64,000 bases of DNA. Source: Lamellibrachia satsuma (Eukaryota; Annelida; Polychaeta; Sabellida; Siboglinidae). The stretch is from contig BSQZ01000072.1 in the NCBI GenBank assembly GCA_033239005.1, positions 293,501 through 357,500 of the forward strand, written 5' to 3'. A program made the translations under genes and the position numbers. Shown piece by piece: positions 1-15,500 of this stretch. Position 1 is the stretch's first letter. The number at the start of each line of letters is the position of its first letter. Under the pieces are notes generated by a model. That model searched no databases and was not told where the DNA came from. It saw only the letters and a list, made by a program, of their open reading frames with translations.

Positions 1-399
1 CATCACAAGTTTGCTAAGCAACTCAAGGGACACGGTACATACCAATAGCGCAATGTTTATGAACATACAGACTGCCCAGTTATCAGGTCTAGCAAGGACA
101 AAATAAAAAATATGCAGGTAACTGGTTGTGTGTTATAAGATGCAAGGTGGTGATGCTAAGGTGGTTTGTGAGTATCTAATGCATTGTGGAAGAAATCTTT
201 GTCTGGACAAAGGCACACGCAAGTTGACATGTTGTGCTTGGCCTGCATAGTGATTAGACTAGCGATTGAACACTCAAATGTAATTGTACAAACAGTACAA
301 ACTAATCGTCAATAATGTCTTTAAAGGTAACATTCATACACCCAATTTACAGATAAGTTATGTTCACTAAGTTGCATATCTTGCAATGTGTCATTACAG
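1..399. other. no exon recognised; probably KDM2 intron
   Basis: No open frame here resembles the KDM2 N-terminus. The first recognisable exon opens at 400 behind an acceptor (ttacag) in the middle of a codon, so this stretch should be intron and the initiator exon lies upstream of the window. Confidence 0.5.
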
Positions 400-478
400 A
401 GGTGAACCTGAAATGGGTTCAAGAGAATGGGTTTTCCTGTCCCCTGCTTGTCCTCGACAAGACTGGACTAGGCATGAG
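400..478 (+). CDS. KDM2: KDM2 exon, segment before the JmjC core
   Basis: Acceptor ttacag ends at 399 and donor gtgaga begins at 479. The exon starts with the last two bases of a codon and ends with two bases of an Arg codon. It encodes [19 protein letters not shown] and on to GLGMR, which aligns with the KDM2 stretch leading into the conserved FTVNDV segment. First supported exon in the window. Confidence 0.85.
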
Positions 479-3400
479 GTGAGATATGCTTTAAATTTGT
501 TCATTGGTATCATAAACATTGTCAATAAAATATTCAGGAGTTTGGTATGTACTGATTTCAGCTGAAAGTGTGATGTTACGGAAAAATTAAATTAATCTTG
601 CACCATTAAAACTTATTTGTTTTATAATAACATTCCGAAATAGTGAATCAACAAATAAAAAAATAGAAACTGATCAGTTTATGACATTTTAGCCACTGTT
701 TAGTACTAAGAACGGTAGCCTGTAGGAGGATGTCTGTTGCTATCTATGAAATGGCTTCTTTCACTTTTGCTCCACTTTCAGGGTGCCAAGTCAAAACTTC
801 ACAGTAAATGACGTCAAACAATGTGTCGGTAGGTAAAGTACACCTCATAGACACCCCATTGCTATGTGTTGGTATATGTATCATTATAAGTCACATTAAT
901 GGTAGTTGTTTAGGTGTTTCAATCAGGCCATATTGATAATGTCACATCAGCTAATAGAATTACCAGGTCGTCAAATCAATGTCTTAATGTGAATGGATTA
1001 ATTTATTAATGTTCCAGTTCATGCACATTGCGTAAAACGCTGTTGAAGAGTTAAACCTGTGAAGTCCATTTTTATTTGCCGGTTGAATGTGCCTATTACT
1101 AACTTCTAAAACACCAAAAATGGACTTTCGTTGTTTTGATTCTTCGACAGCATAGCTAACTGTTGAAGAATCAATACAAATACGTCTATTTCGTGTGTTA
1201 GAAGTTAGTGTAGTAGACACATGCAACCAGCCACATGGTGCCAGCCGCATGGTGCCAGCCACATGGTGCCAGCCACATGGTGCCAGCCACATGGTGCAGA
1301 TTCAAATGGACTTCCATTATTTTGAACTCTTCAACAGTGATATGTAAACTTATACATGTTATCCTCTAGAACAAATCTAAATCAGTATACACTTTACCAC
1401 TCAGTGCCTTTAACACTTCACCCCCTAGCAGATCTGTTCATATACCAACTCAGCGACTTTATGAAGCATTCAGTCTCACTGCAATGTTATTTGCATAATT
1501 CCCCCACTGTGTGTCTAGCAAAGTACTTGTTTTTACATCTCCAGAAACAGGGTTGGGTTTCTGACAGTCAGAAAGGTATTTCTGACGTGACAATGTCAGA
1601 AACTGTCCGAAAATAATTTCTGATGTCAGAAACTGCCAGAATCTAATACATGCTATATAAATTTATGATTTTTTGCACTTGGTGTGATGAACCAACATTC
1701 TATCACATTTGGGTGACAACTTGTGACCACAGAACTTGCTTTGTTTTTCCATTACTTTCCACTTTAACAAAATGTTCCCACACAGCCTTAGCTGGTCTGC
1801 CACCCTTAAACATGGTGCACGGAGGGGTGCTACTAGCACTATTAAAGTCACTATTCAATATGACAATGTCTAAAAACAACCTGCTACTCTCAAATGAGAG
1901 TGACTCTCAACAATGGCCCACAATTAATAAGTATGTTTTATTTTAGTTCATTACGTATTATCTATCTACTCATCGTCACAGGAAGACAGGTAATATCACA
2001 GATGAGAGATGTCTTAGGTCATTATGTTCTGATGGTGTCTGATTGCTATTGTGTCACGGTCAGGGTCACGACGGATCCTCGACATAGTCGACGCAATGAC
2101 ACAGAAGGGAATCAACATGACAATGAAGGAATGGGCGCACTACTTTGAGAATCCTGACAGTCGTGACCGTACTCTCAATGTTATCAGTCTTGAGTTCAGT
2201 CACACAAAGCTGCAGAATTATGTTGAACAACCCACTATTGTGAGTATCAGATGTTTGTACAAGACACCCACTTTGGCACGTGTGCCTGCGTGCAATCTTT
2301 GAGTGTCTTGTGTAGGGCAAATTTTGCATCATAATATTGAAAGTCGATGGTTACTAACTTGTGTTGACTCGAGTCAGTAGCACGCATGTTGAATGACACA
2401 TTAATATACCTGTTTTGTTAGAAATTATTCCTATGTTTTTACTTCTGAATTCCTGTTTCCTATAAATTTTAAACCTAAAGTGGATGTGCACACTAATGTC
2501 TACTCAATTACAGTTACACCATACTAATTCCAACTACAATTACATATGTATTAATTGGGACCAACTCTTTATCCTAAGAGGAAGGCATTTTATAATATAG
2601 TCTGATTTTTGACTTGTCTGAGACAGCACCTTTGATAGTTTTTTAGGTTAAGTTTGTGATAAGAAAATATTTTGTAATTAATCGTAATTTGTGTAATTAC
2701 AAGGAAGAAACCAATTACAGTATCATTTAAAAACCAGATCCAATGCTAATACACCATATTGTCCATAACAACATTTTACAAATGTAATTATGTACTTGGA
2801 CCCAGCTCTACTCTTAACCCTTTCTGTCTGTTCCTCACTCTCTGTTGCACTGCTACAATTGATGTCACTCAATGCCACTCTGCCACTGGTTACTGCTGTG
2901 TTTCAGGCCCGACAGATGGACTGGGTGGACACCGTCTGGCCACGCCACCTCAAGGAATGCCAGACAGAAACCACTAACATCATTGACAAGATGAAGTATC
3001 CAAAAGTTCAAAAGTGAGATAACTGCATAGTATCTAAAAGTTCATTAGTGAGATAATTGCATAGTATCCCAGAAGTTCAGTAGTGAGATAATTGCATATT
3101 ATCCCAAGGTTCAGTAGTGAGATAATTGCATATTATCCCAAGGTTCAATAATATAATAATTTAATACTGTACAATAAAAGATTTAATACAACATCAAATG
3201 TGAAATAATGGCGCCGTATCTCATAGTTCAAATGTGTGTACTCTTCCAAAGTTCAAATGTGTGATAACTGCTTTCCGTTGAAATGAAATGTGAGCACCAG
3301 ATTTTAAGATCATTCTTTTAAGAAGGCACTATAGGTGAGGAAAAGAAATTGATGAATATACAATGCATTTAGAATTACTCGGTACACCTACTCATATGTG

Positions 3401-6400
3401 ACCTGTCCATTTATAATTACTTGGTACACCTACTCATATGTGACCTGTCCATTTATAATTACTCGGTACACCTACTCATATGTGACTTGTCCATCTAGTT
3501 TAGAATGATTTGCGTTGAGGAACATTTGTTGCAGGCTTGTCACATTGTTCAGATTTTAGTTTTTGTGCCATTTTTTAATGGAAAAAATCTTGCTAAAGTA
3601 CATATTTTCTTGTGATCATCAACACCCAAGTATACCCTTTGGTAAACGTATGGTGGTCGAAGCACAAATAGGATTTCTTGCAAGACCTAGTGGATTTTGT
3701 TTGATGAAAGCAGATTTCTGGCGAAACCTAGTGGTTTTCATTTGATGCGCGTATATTTTGTAGCCTGGATATCAACCCCAAAAATGTGACATTCTGTTGT
3801 TGGAGTGGGTTAACACGTAGCTTTGTGACAGGTATGCTCTGATGAGTGTTGCGGGCTGCTACACCGACTTCCACATAGACATGGGAGGCACCTCCGTATG
3901 GTACCATATCCTTCATGGCCAGAAGGTACGACCTCTCATATGTTAATTATATTTTATCTATTGTACCTGGACAGCACAACATCTATAGTGTTTCTGTTTC
4001 CCTATTGTTGGTTGTATAATAATCCTTCAGGAAAAAACATTACATACAATTCATGGAGCTAATTAATGCTTTGGAATAAAATATACAGCATTTTTTGATC
4101 GCTTATTATTTTATTCAATAGGCATAAAAATATGTTATTTGTTAATGACATCAATCTGACCTTGTTGCCACAGGAGAACACGAGTATAGCATAATTTCTG
4201 TGTAAAGTCATGAAACCACTGGAAAGGGTGACCTGTCTGATCAGTAGACCAGATAGCCACCAGTGCAGCCACCTTGTGGAAATTTCAGAACTAAAACAGC
4301 TTAGTGAAAATATTAGAATCTGCTACTCACTTTGTTCTTCAAATGCGTCTTGATGACCGTACATCACATTCTACAAGGTTCCCTGGAAAGTCATTGATTT
4401 TCTAAATAAATAAATTGCCTAGACCTGGACAGTTATGGAATTTTATTAAAAATCATAATTTGAACATGATTTTATTTTACTTAACTGCTAGTTGCCAGTA
4501 TTTGTGGAACAGCAAACTACCATCCAGTAATTTTGTATTAAAACATGATAGTGATGCTTGGTAGACTCATTCCAGGTAGACTAATCTGGAATGAGACATG
4601 AAGTGATTTGAGTCGATGTAGTGCCTTGTTTCAAGACACCTTTCTGTCTTGTCCTCTCTATCTTTTTTATGCAATCATCGATTGACTTAGGGCTTGGCAA
4701 AAGCATTGGGCCTTGATTCAGTCAAAGCAAAATGCCTGGAAAGTGCACATTGCATCACATAACACGATAGTGATGCATTGATGCCAGTCACACATAAATC
4801 ACGGGAAAAGTTCATGGAATTTTGTGTTACAAAAAGAGTGGGAACTCTGTTATTTGATGTTGGCAATCTGAAATTGGTAACCTTATCATATAAGGGGTCG
4901 TTGCATAAATTCGTAAATGTCCAAAAAAACTATTGCATTAAATATTAGTTCGCCACCTAATGATTTGTATTCATGCACATTCATGACAGCTAGTACTTGA
5001 GGCTTGCATCTTTTCTGTGTGTTCAATTCAGTGAGCATACGTGGGGTATGGTGATTATGCTTATTTAGGTATAAAAAACTGACTGTCATTAGATTCGCGG
5101 TGTGTGCATTATCTGAAGTCCCAAACCATGTATTGGTGTGGGTTGGGGGTGTTTTTGGGAGCTTTGAGAACATGTGAGGCCACCCCTAATTATATTACTG
5201 CTGGTTTGAACACTATTAATGATTGTTATCTTATTTGTGTGTTTGGATTCGCCGTAGGTATTCTGGATGATTCCGCCGACAGAGGAGAACCTGGAACTGT
5301 ATGAGCAGTGGACACTGTCAGGGAAACAGGGCGATGTCTTCTTTGGCGATAAGGTCAAGAAGTGTCAGAAGATCACACTGGAAGCTGGCTACACATTCTT
5401 TATACCACCCGGTTGGATCCACGCTGTGTTCACACCGAAGGACTCGCTCGTCTTCGGGGGCAACTTCATCCACAGCTTCAATGTCCCCAAGCAGTTGCGC
5501 ATGTACGAAGTGGAGAATACGACCCATGTGAGTGGCTGGCGCTCACTGTATCTTTGTTGTCACTAGCGCTGTTCCGATAAATCGATTGGTTCATGCTTCT
5601 GACCAAAGAGTCAATCGCAATCTTGTGTGATCAATAATTTTTGGTTATGTTCTGCATCTCATTCACCTGTCATTCTTATCTGCCCGAGATCATGACAAGA
5701 CAGTGTGTACAAACATGACAGGAAGAGAGAAGACTTCTGATTGGCTATTCTGTCCCACATGTCCCAATTGCTGGCTAATGTCAGCCTTTGTGATATTAAC
5801 TATGTTGATAATGGCATCAATAAAGTCGGCCATGGAAAGGAAGGACTGAAGTCACTTTGTCGAATCCCATTGCTGGTTTGCAAGGTGACGGGGAACCAAC
5901 GAAATATCGAATAAGAAAGAATTTGGCGCGAGTCTGCTTGACACAGTGCCACTGCCAATCGGCTGGGTCCGGCGAGCGAGTAAACCATGCAAGTCTACGG
6001 ATATACCTTGACATGGTGAAACCCCCAAAAAAGCAAAAAACAACAAACTGTTTTGTTTCTCTATCATTGATATATTACAGAAATACAAATAGAAACAGTG
6101 ATAGTTATCAAATGTATTGATAAACCAATAATCGATAAAAAAAATTTTACCAATTCCCAACACTACTTGTCCCACTTGTCAACGGTGGTACTACTCCACA
6201 TATCATCATTGCCACACTCACCCAGTCCTCTTCGTGCCTCAAGTGGCACAAAAGGCTTCCACAAGAGAGCGCCACTGCTGTCGGTTTGCGGCCTGGCCTG
6301 TCTGGTGATGGTTTCCCAGGCCAGTCCGCATGCCTTCATCTCTTTCTCCATGGCTCTTCGCCAGGTCTCCTTGGGATGACCTCATTGCCACAACGTGATT

Positions 6401-9400
6401 ATAAATTCAAATTGAATGACTGGCAGAGTGGACCGAGTGATGTAAACAATAAGTTTGCTAGGCCATTGATGTTAAACATAGCATTTGTGCACGTGAAAGA
6501 CGTAAAATAGTTCCATACAAAGACAAACGTTATCGCGTTTCTTGTCAAATTTAAACACAAAATACTATGCACGATTGTTTTGCAAATGACTTTGAGATAT
6601 GTCTGGACAAACGTTAGGAGTTTACCAAATGAAATAAAACTGTGTAAAACCTGCAAAAATAACCTCACAAAACTCACTATTAAATTATAATCAGTTAAAT
6701 TCAGTGTTGTTAAAAAATGCTGATTAGAATCATATGCCTGCTTTCCATTCCTAATATGTATGTCTGTTTGCAGGTGCCCCAGAAATTTCGCTACCCATTC
6801 TTTGTTGAGATCCACTGGTACATGTTGGAGCGCTACGTGAGCCACCTGACCGGCAAGCAACACTGTGTGAAGACAGAGCCGGAGACGGGTGACATCGATG
6901 ACAAGACAGATGTGAAGTCTGTTTGCAGTAAGATGTCAGACAACAGCTCCAGCTCCGAGCATTCACGTTGTCGGAGTCGTATTGATGACGATGACTGGTG
7001 CTCGTCGCCACGGTACGTCTTGACTATCTTTTGTTTATAACTCCATCCTCAACTAATTTAGCGAATCCGATTCATTGATGTCCTAATATGTAGTGTGTGA
7101 ATAGTGTACGTAATATCCGCAGTCAGTTTAATAAAGACGTGTGTATTTTGTTCAAATCATCGAGAGAATTGGCTTTAGCCATTAGATTCAAAATAGTGGA
7201 TATACAGAACGGTAACCACTTTATGGGGTCAAGACTGATTATGGGCGTGACTTTCATCCTCTCACCGATCACATGACAAAGTTATGAAATTTCACTAAGG
7301 GAAAAAAATTTTAGTTCTCAGCATTTCCATTTTCACTTCAATAAATTCTGGATCAAGCATTAAATAATTTAATAGTTTGTCTGATGATTTTACAAAAACT
7401 ACATACAAAAGTTGCAAACGAGCTAGCATGTCCTAATGGATACTAGGTAGGTTTGAATTTTCACAACATGAATTTGAAATGAGAGAAGCAAAAAAATCAA
7501 ATTGAGGAGGAACCTTTACGTATGTATCCTAATCTGATAAAGATGTTTCTACGACTGTCCAGATATGAAAGTAGAAGTTTGCCCTGTTCTTGATGTTCGT
7601 TGTTGTCAAGCCATTGTACAGACCTTCATTTATAAATTCATTTGCACATTTAGATAACTCTGAGCATTATAATATTGTGGTTTTAAGAGTTGCTAGTCAT
7701 TCCTCGCCAACTCACCTAACTTCCAGATATTTTCCCAGGTGACCCTCTCAGATTTCAGTGAGACAAGTCCTTAAATACCTTTGGTTGTAGTATGGAGCTG
7801 TGCAAAATGTCAAGCGTCAATTCCAGACAGTTTTCGAGATATCATATGATTTATTGAAAATTGGGATTTTCACACTGTTTTCGGCCATTTCTGGAACCTC
7901 ATATCTTGTCACTGAATATAGACATGAAGCTGAAAATGGCATATTTAGTAGGCATATTAGGCATATTAGAGGATTTTGTGAGTTCCAATATCTCACAGTC
8001 ATTTTATGAACCTGACAACTGTGCAACTTAACAATACTTTCTGAAGTACTAAGCAAAACTAAGTTATTTAGTGTAGTTGCTACTGACATTTGTGTCATTT
8101 TTCTGTCATGACGATTGACATTTTCTGTATTTCTATTATTTCTATCATCTCAGGAGTCCCATCATAGATGAACACAATTACGGATCTGACTCAAAGACTG
8201 ACGTCAAACAAGACACCGGTTCTGGACTCGATTCTCCCAAACCTGTGGATGTTTCCGGTTCCGACTTGAAACGTTCTCGAGCATCGGTCCGAGTCAGTAG
8301 AAGCAGCACGCAGCCAGACGAGAAGACTTGCAACCACAATGAGAAAGTAAAAACGATGAAGAACGCTGACCAGTTGGACCTGATCAAGCCCGTGAGTGTG
8401 AAGCTGGAGAACTGTATGGCTGTGAGCAGTAAGAAACCATGGACTCACCTGACAAAGTACGAGTTAGAGGGCATTGCGGTCATCATTGATTGGCTGGAGC
8501 AGTTGCCAGCGAACAAGAAACGCGTGCCCGCTGATATACCTGAACCAGACATCCTTCTCAGAGATGCAAAGGTGAGTTGATTTATGGGTGTGTTCTTGTG
8601 AATCAACAGTAACTGAAGGTAGCTGGGGTGGCTAACGTGTCAGTTGATTTTTCCTCATAACATGCTAAGAAATATTGAACTGAACGTCGACATCACAAAT
8701 AATCACCCAGCACTAACGACGTATTTCACCAATCCATCTTTGGGAAATCTCCCTGACTTCTTGGAAACGCTGATGAAGTTTCCATAGTAACGACCACATG
8801 TGCTTCAGTCTTGAACCAACAATTTTGTTCTCCGTGTACATGGAACATATTGTCTGGTTACAGTGATTCCAGTACATTGCAGTACGATGCCTACCTTAAT
8901 TAACTTGTTCTTAATCTGCGGTTAAGTTAGTTTGTTCTGCAATTGATGCTGTAAATGAACCCACCAGTAGCTATGACCAGGTCACTCCACCCATGAGGTA
9001 ATGTAATACTCGACCAGTAATGTAATAATCGACTGGTAATGTAATAATCGACCGGTAATGTAATAAAACGACTGGTAATGTAATAATCGACCGGTAATGT
9101 AATAACTCAACCGGTAATGTAATAAAAACGACAAAGATGATGACGATGATGATGAAAATTATAAATGGTAATGATGATGATGAATAGGAAGAGAAAGATG
9201 AAGATAATTAAGGGTTTATCTTAGTAATGATAATTATGAGGATGATAATTATTACAATGATGAAGACAACTACTTCATCCTCATCAGCCTCATCATCCTG
9301 CTCCTCTTCCTCAGCATTCTAATGTTCACCCTTATGCTGACATCCACTCGACGTTCACTAAAGTATACTTAGTTAAAATAAGATTGTCAGAACGATTCAG

Positions 9401-12400
9401 CGGCTTGTTTTCTGGGAGGACATATGGACTGCCGTTTATATATCCTCCTAGATACCATACGGCAATAATAAAAATTAGCTGATGATCTCAATAAGGGTTA
9501 AGGGTCGTATCAAAATACAAATATAATGAGTCATCAAAATGCAAACTTGGGGTTTCTCGAAAAAGCTATGGGATCACAAAACATGCAAGCGATCATTAAT
9601 AATAAACTAGCTGATCATCTCAATAGATTAAGGGATCATCTTAAAACATTAAAAGATCACTTCATACAATAAAGGGGTCTTCTAAAAAAGTTTAAGGATC
9701 ATTAAAAAACGGATATATTCATTAAAAAAGAACTAGCTGATCGTCTTAATAAATTAAAAGATCATCTTAAAACATTAAAAGCTCATCTCATAAAATAAAG
9801 GGGTCTTCTCAAACAATTTAAAGAATAATAAAAAGAACTGGCTGATCGTCTCAACACATTCAGGGATCATCTCAAAACATTAAGGGGTCTTCCCATCAAA
9901 TAAAAGGGTCTAAAAAAAGTTAAGGTGTCATTTCACAATAAATGTAAATGTTCATTAAAAATAGAACTAACTGATCGTCTCAATAAATTAAAAGACCATA
10001 TTAAGACATTAAAGGGTCATCTCATAAAAAGGGGTTTATTCAAAAAGGTTAATGGATATTTTCAGAAATAGACTTGTTGATTAAAAAGAATTGGCTGATC
10101 GTCTGAACACATGAAGGGATCATCTCAAAACATTAAGTGACCATCTCATAAAATAAAGGGGTTTCTCAAATGAAGTTAAGGGGTCATTTCAAAAACGTAA
10201 ATAAGATAAGAATAAGATAAAAAATTATTGCCGTGTATAATCATTGCAGTAATACAATAGAAACATTGGAATGTATAATGATGTTGGCTCATACTATAAG
10301 GTATACATCATCATCTTCATCATCCTCTTTATATTTTAATAAAATATTAAAAAGAACAAGCACCGTCTGTCGGAAGTGTGTCAAACTAGTTGTAGAAATA
10401 AGCAGGAACTCGCTACGTAGGTTTATCGACAACAATGGCGCAGCCAATGAAATATGAAATAATAAACCACTGGCGTGATATTGTTGATTGTAGTTGCAAA
10501 CGGTTAGTTTGTATTCTTCTTTTAGGTGCATAACCCCAAAAAATTGCCTTTTGTTTCTATTTAAGGGATAATCAAGATAAATATAAAATTAAGGGTTACA
10601 TTTAAAATTTACGACATTAAGAGGTAATCCCAAAAAACTTATAATTTTAGTCATATGTTAAAATACTTTAGGTGCCCTTTAATCGTTTAGATGAATATTT
10701 TAATTGACTGAAATTACCCTTAACTTTAATTTTTTAGATAACCCCTTAATTGTTTCAGCTGATCCCTTATTTTATTATTTTTGCGATTAACCTTAAGTTT
10801 CTAATATAATATCACATTGCATTTTGAGATTTCCCCCAAGTTGTTGGAGATGCCCCTTAATTTGATCAAATGATGATCATGTATTTCTTTTTAAAACATT
10901 TAAAATGATCCCTTAAATAATTGTTTGAGATGATCCCTTAATTGAGTGTAGATTACCTCTTTCATTTGTGGAGGTGACCCTTTTTAATGACCCCCTTCTT
11001 CCTTACCACTCTGTCTGAGTCGGTCCTACTGTTTGTCAACATGTAGTTACTGCCGTGTGTTACCTGGGAGGTTATATGAATGGCATTCCATATGTTCTCC
11101 CAGAAAACATGCGGCTCACTCCTTAATCATACGTTTGTGAACGTCGAGTGGGTGTCGTCGTAGCTAGCCGTTATAAGGGTGAACATGAGGATGATGATGA
11201 GGAAGAGGAGCAGGATGACAAGGCTGAGGATGTCATTGTCTTCATCCTCATAATCGTAATAATGATCACCCTCATTGTCATCATCTTCGTCATCATCATC
11301 ATCATCACTAAGACCGCTTAATTGTCTTCATCTTCTTCCTCATCATCATCACCATTACCGTTTGTCACCCCATCATCACAATCATAACGTTATCATCATT
11401 ATTATTATTATCATCATTATCATCATCATCATAATCATCATCATCATTATCTTCATCACTAAGATGACCCCTTAATTATCATCATAATCATTTATCACCC
11501 TCATCATCACCTTCTTCATCATCATTAACATCATCATCATAATGATTGTCATCATCATTTTTATTACATTACTGGTCGATTTATTACATTACCAGTCGAT
11601 TATTACATTACCTGTTGATTTATTACATTACCGGTCGATTATTACATTACCGGTCGACTTATTACATTACCGGTTGATTATTACATTACTGGTTGTAACA
11701 CATCTGTAAACAACTGACCATGTGTCCCGATACTGGGCTGGATCTTTATAGAAGACAACACATTACAAATGCAGGTTCGAGGGCTTTGTGGCAGCAAAAC
11801 TAAGGGGAGATGTCAATGTTAGAAATAGTTTTGTCAACAGTACATTAAATGCCAGTTAAAGTGTCACATTTCAAGCTTAATACGCGTATCTATTGACATT
11901 TCTATTAGCACTAACAACCAGAAAACGTTACCTAATTCATTATTTTATAAAAAACTACAATACTTATGATGCTGAAAATTGGCATATGAACGCATCTTAA
12001 ATGTAAGCAACATTACATGAATTTTAATTACGATTTGTGATGGGTTTGCGTAAATATTGAGGCTATCATTCAACTTTTGCTAACTTATTCATTGTCGTGT
12101 AGCAAACGTAACTCATTTATATTAACCAAAATTGTCCTCAAAGTTAGTTATCAGTGACACTCATATTTATATGTATGTCATTTATTTATTTCGGGATTTT
12201 TCAAAACGAAATAATTTCGCATTTGGTGGCTATTTTTTTCCAAATTTACACAAATATGTTTTAAAAATCTTGTAACATAACCAAATAAATGAAAAACTCA
12301 ACATTATATTAATCTGGAATATTATATAGTGTTTCACAGACATGGGGTCAATTCTGTCCAGGGCTGTCCAAAATGTCTGGTTAGCAAAAATGCAGGATAG

Positions 12401-12458
12401 GTGTTGCAGCAGAAAGTACATATTTTTTACATTTTTTATAGCAAACCTGACACATATA

Positions 12459-12511
<53 letters not shown>

Positions 12512-15500
12512 TGAATGAACAATAGTTACTTTGTTAATCATGTTTGATTAAATATGATTATGCACACATGATTTCAAGTACAAATAAAACTGTTAAAACG
12601 AATTGGATTTGAATTTTTCCTTAGTCTAGGATTTAAAAAGTTGGAATTGGAATTGATTTTTGCAAGGCCGAATCGGAATTGATTTTTTTTTATTGACTGG
12701 AATTGGAATTGACAAAGCGGAATTGACCCTATGTCTGTTATTTCTTCTACGATCTGTGAAGAAATGGTTAAATTATCTTAAAAACTACTGAAACTACTTA
12801 GTTCAAGACAAGCATATAATAGCCACCGCAGCTACCATTAGGGGCATTAATCATATTTGATGTAATTATTGCAATCGAATGAAAGAAAGAAATTACAGCA
12901 TAATTTCAGAATCAGATACAGCTCAATGTTTCTATATTTTTGTATATTTTAACTGCAGATCCTACATTTTCCCTAAAAATTCTATAACAAACAATTGTGG
13001 AGTCTTGTCTTCATTGCTACAAAATTATTGTTCAAATAATTCTTACAGTTAAAAAGTCAAGAAAAAATAGGTCATTCAAAATGAGGCTAAATATGGTGAT
13101 AACATATTACAAGTGCACTTTGAAATAATTTTGACTTGTTCTGTAAACAATTACAGTGTGTTACAGTCTTGATATCAACATTGCTGTTAGTTGTAATGTT
13201 GTTACGTTCTACAGGTGTTGCTGGCTGCCCATGCGTCAGATGACCACCAACTGGCAATCACAGGGGAACCCTCACTTAAGTGGCCTCCACAGAAAGAGGT
13301 GAAATTACATGCTCTGCTTTCTATACACATAATGATAACAATGAACTTCTATAGCACCTATATCCTCAGGAACCTGAGCTCAGAGGCTAATTTAATAAGA
13401 TTTTCTTTCACAATCACGTTCAGTTTTCAGTGGCAATTTAAGAAATATAAGCACTGTATGAATGTTTGAAGTGACTGATAATTTAGTCATTAATTGAATA
13501 ATAAGTAAATAAATAATACTAGTAATAACTAATAAATAATAGTAATAATGTGTTTACCTGTAAAATTTTGTTGGAGCAAAAACATGCAAATAAAGAATGC
13601 ATTTTCTTACTACCTTTCAGTGAAAACATGGTGGGTGATTGAATAATAAGCAGTTCATCATATTATATTTTATTTTATTATCGCAATCAACCAACACGAT
13701 GCAGCAAACAAAAGCATTGTCTCACGAGACAGAAGCTGACCACTGCTATATTATATTTGCATGTCGATATTGTCAGTTAATGTTGAACAATCTGATGTGA
13801 AAACTGACACTTTCAGAAACTTAAAAAACACCGCCTCATGACGCCCAAGAAACTGAAGACAGGTGGTGCTGCAGCGAGTGGTATCCGACGGCGACGAGTG
13901 CGTTGCAAGATGTGCGAGCCGTGCACACGACAGGAATGTGGCGAATGCAACTTCTGCAAGGATATGAAGAAGTTCGGAGGCCCAGGACGACTCAAACAGA
14001 CATGCATCAGCAGACAGTGTATGGCTGTAAGTAGAGAAGTTTATGTTTATCTTACCCATAGCAACAGCAAACACATGCGTTAATTGCAAACAAATACATA
14101 CACACAGTATCATGACAATTTTATACAATCACAAGTCATACACATATTTTTTAATATTCGTATGTAATGTATGGTAAGACTATTTCAAATGAAACAACCA
14201 ACATTCGTTATGGGTGTGGGAGACTCCTCCTCAGACCAGGCTTGGTCGCTATCATAGGAACTGTTTATAATATCCACATTATTTAATTAATTATTCATTA
14301 TTGCACTTTACAAAAATTTTTAATGTCTATTTTATTTAATATTAAGGAATATTTATGAAGTGGATCTTTGGACAGTAAATTAAAATCCCCTGTGACATGT
14401 ATCAAATCTAGTTTACATACATTTATGTAGGTAGTGTACAGCTGTATGAAGTAAAATGTTTATGTAGGTAGTGTACAGCTGTATGAAGTGTAATGTTTAT
14501 GTAGGTAGTGTACAGCTGTATGAAGTGAAATGTTTATATAGGTAGTGTACAGCTGTATTAAGTGAAATGTTTATGTAGGTAGTGTACAGCTCTATGAAGT
14601 GAAATGTTTATGTAGGTAGTGTACAGCTGTATGAAGTAAAATGAGAAAATTTAAGCAGTAGAATTTATTGAATGCTTTTTAAAATATTTACATTACTTGC
14701 AAAATTGTTACTACAACTATTATTACTGTGATTATTTCTAAAATCTATGTTGATTGCACAGTTTTGCAGGACACACATATGCATAAATGCATACACATGT
14801 GCAAACGCACCCATGCATGCAAACACACAAATACATCTATATACGTACATGATAGATTTTGAAGTAGTTTGTCCTAGTACTATGCAGAACAAGTTTTTAT
14901 ACTTGTATCGAAAATAAGCAGAAAGCTAGGTAGATTTCTGACAACATCTAGTAGGTTTTGTTTGATGTGGGTACAAATTGTATTTCATGGCCTGATACAG
15001 TTGATTGAGTCAGAATGCTGTAGGATTAACCAAAGTAAAATGGATTTATACAGAATTTTACGTAAAAATACGGATTTCAACCAAACCAAAGCAAATTATA
15101 TATTTTGCCATAGTGGTTAAGTTAAATTTGTCACACACAAAAAATTTAATTGAGGGGGACTTTTAAAGTAGTTAGTTGCAGTACTATGTAGAACTTGTAT
15201 AAGAACAGTTGTAGATGTAGGTTGTCAGTCAACATTGAGCTTGTCCCGGCCACAAAGCGCTGCATGTCAGTGTTGATGTCTCAGTTCATATTGTCATCTT
15301 GCAGCCTGTCCTGGCCCACAGTGCTGTCTGTCAGTGTTGATGTCTGAGTTCATATTGTCAACTTGCAGCCTGTCTTGACCCACAGCGCTGCCTGTCAGTG
15401 TTGATGTCTCAGTTCATGTTGTCATCTTGCAGCCTGTCCTGGCCCACAGCGCTGTCTGTCAGTGTTGATGTCTCAGTTCATGTTGTCAACTTGCAGCCTG

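Noticed and set aside
984..1292. 102-codon minus-strand ORF
   Set aside because: Lies in an inverted-repeat element and a 14-bp tandem repeat inside a KDM2 intron.
13751..14128. Minus-strand ORFs opposite the CXXC exon
   Set aside because: Antisense shadow of a conserved exon.
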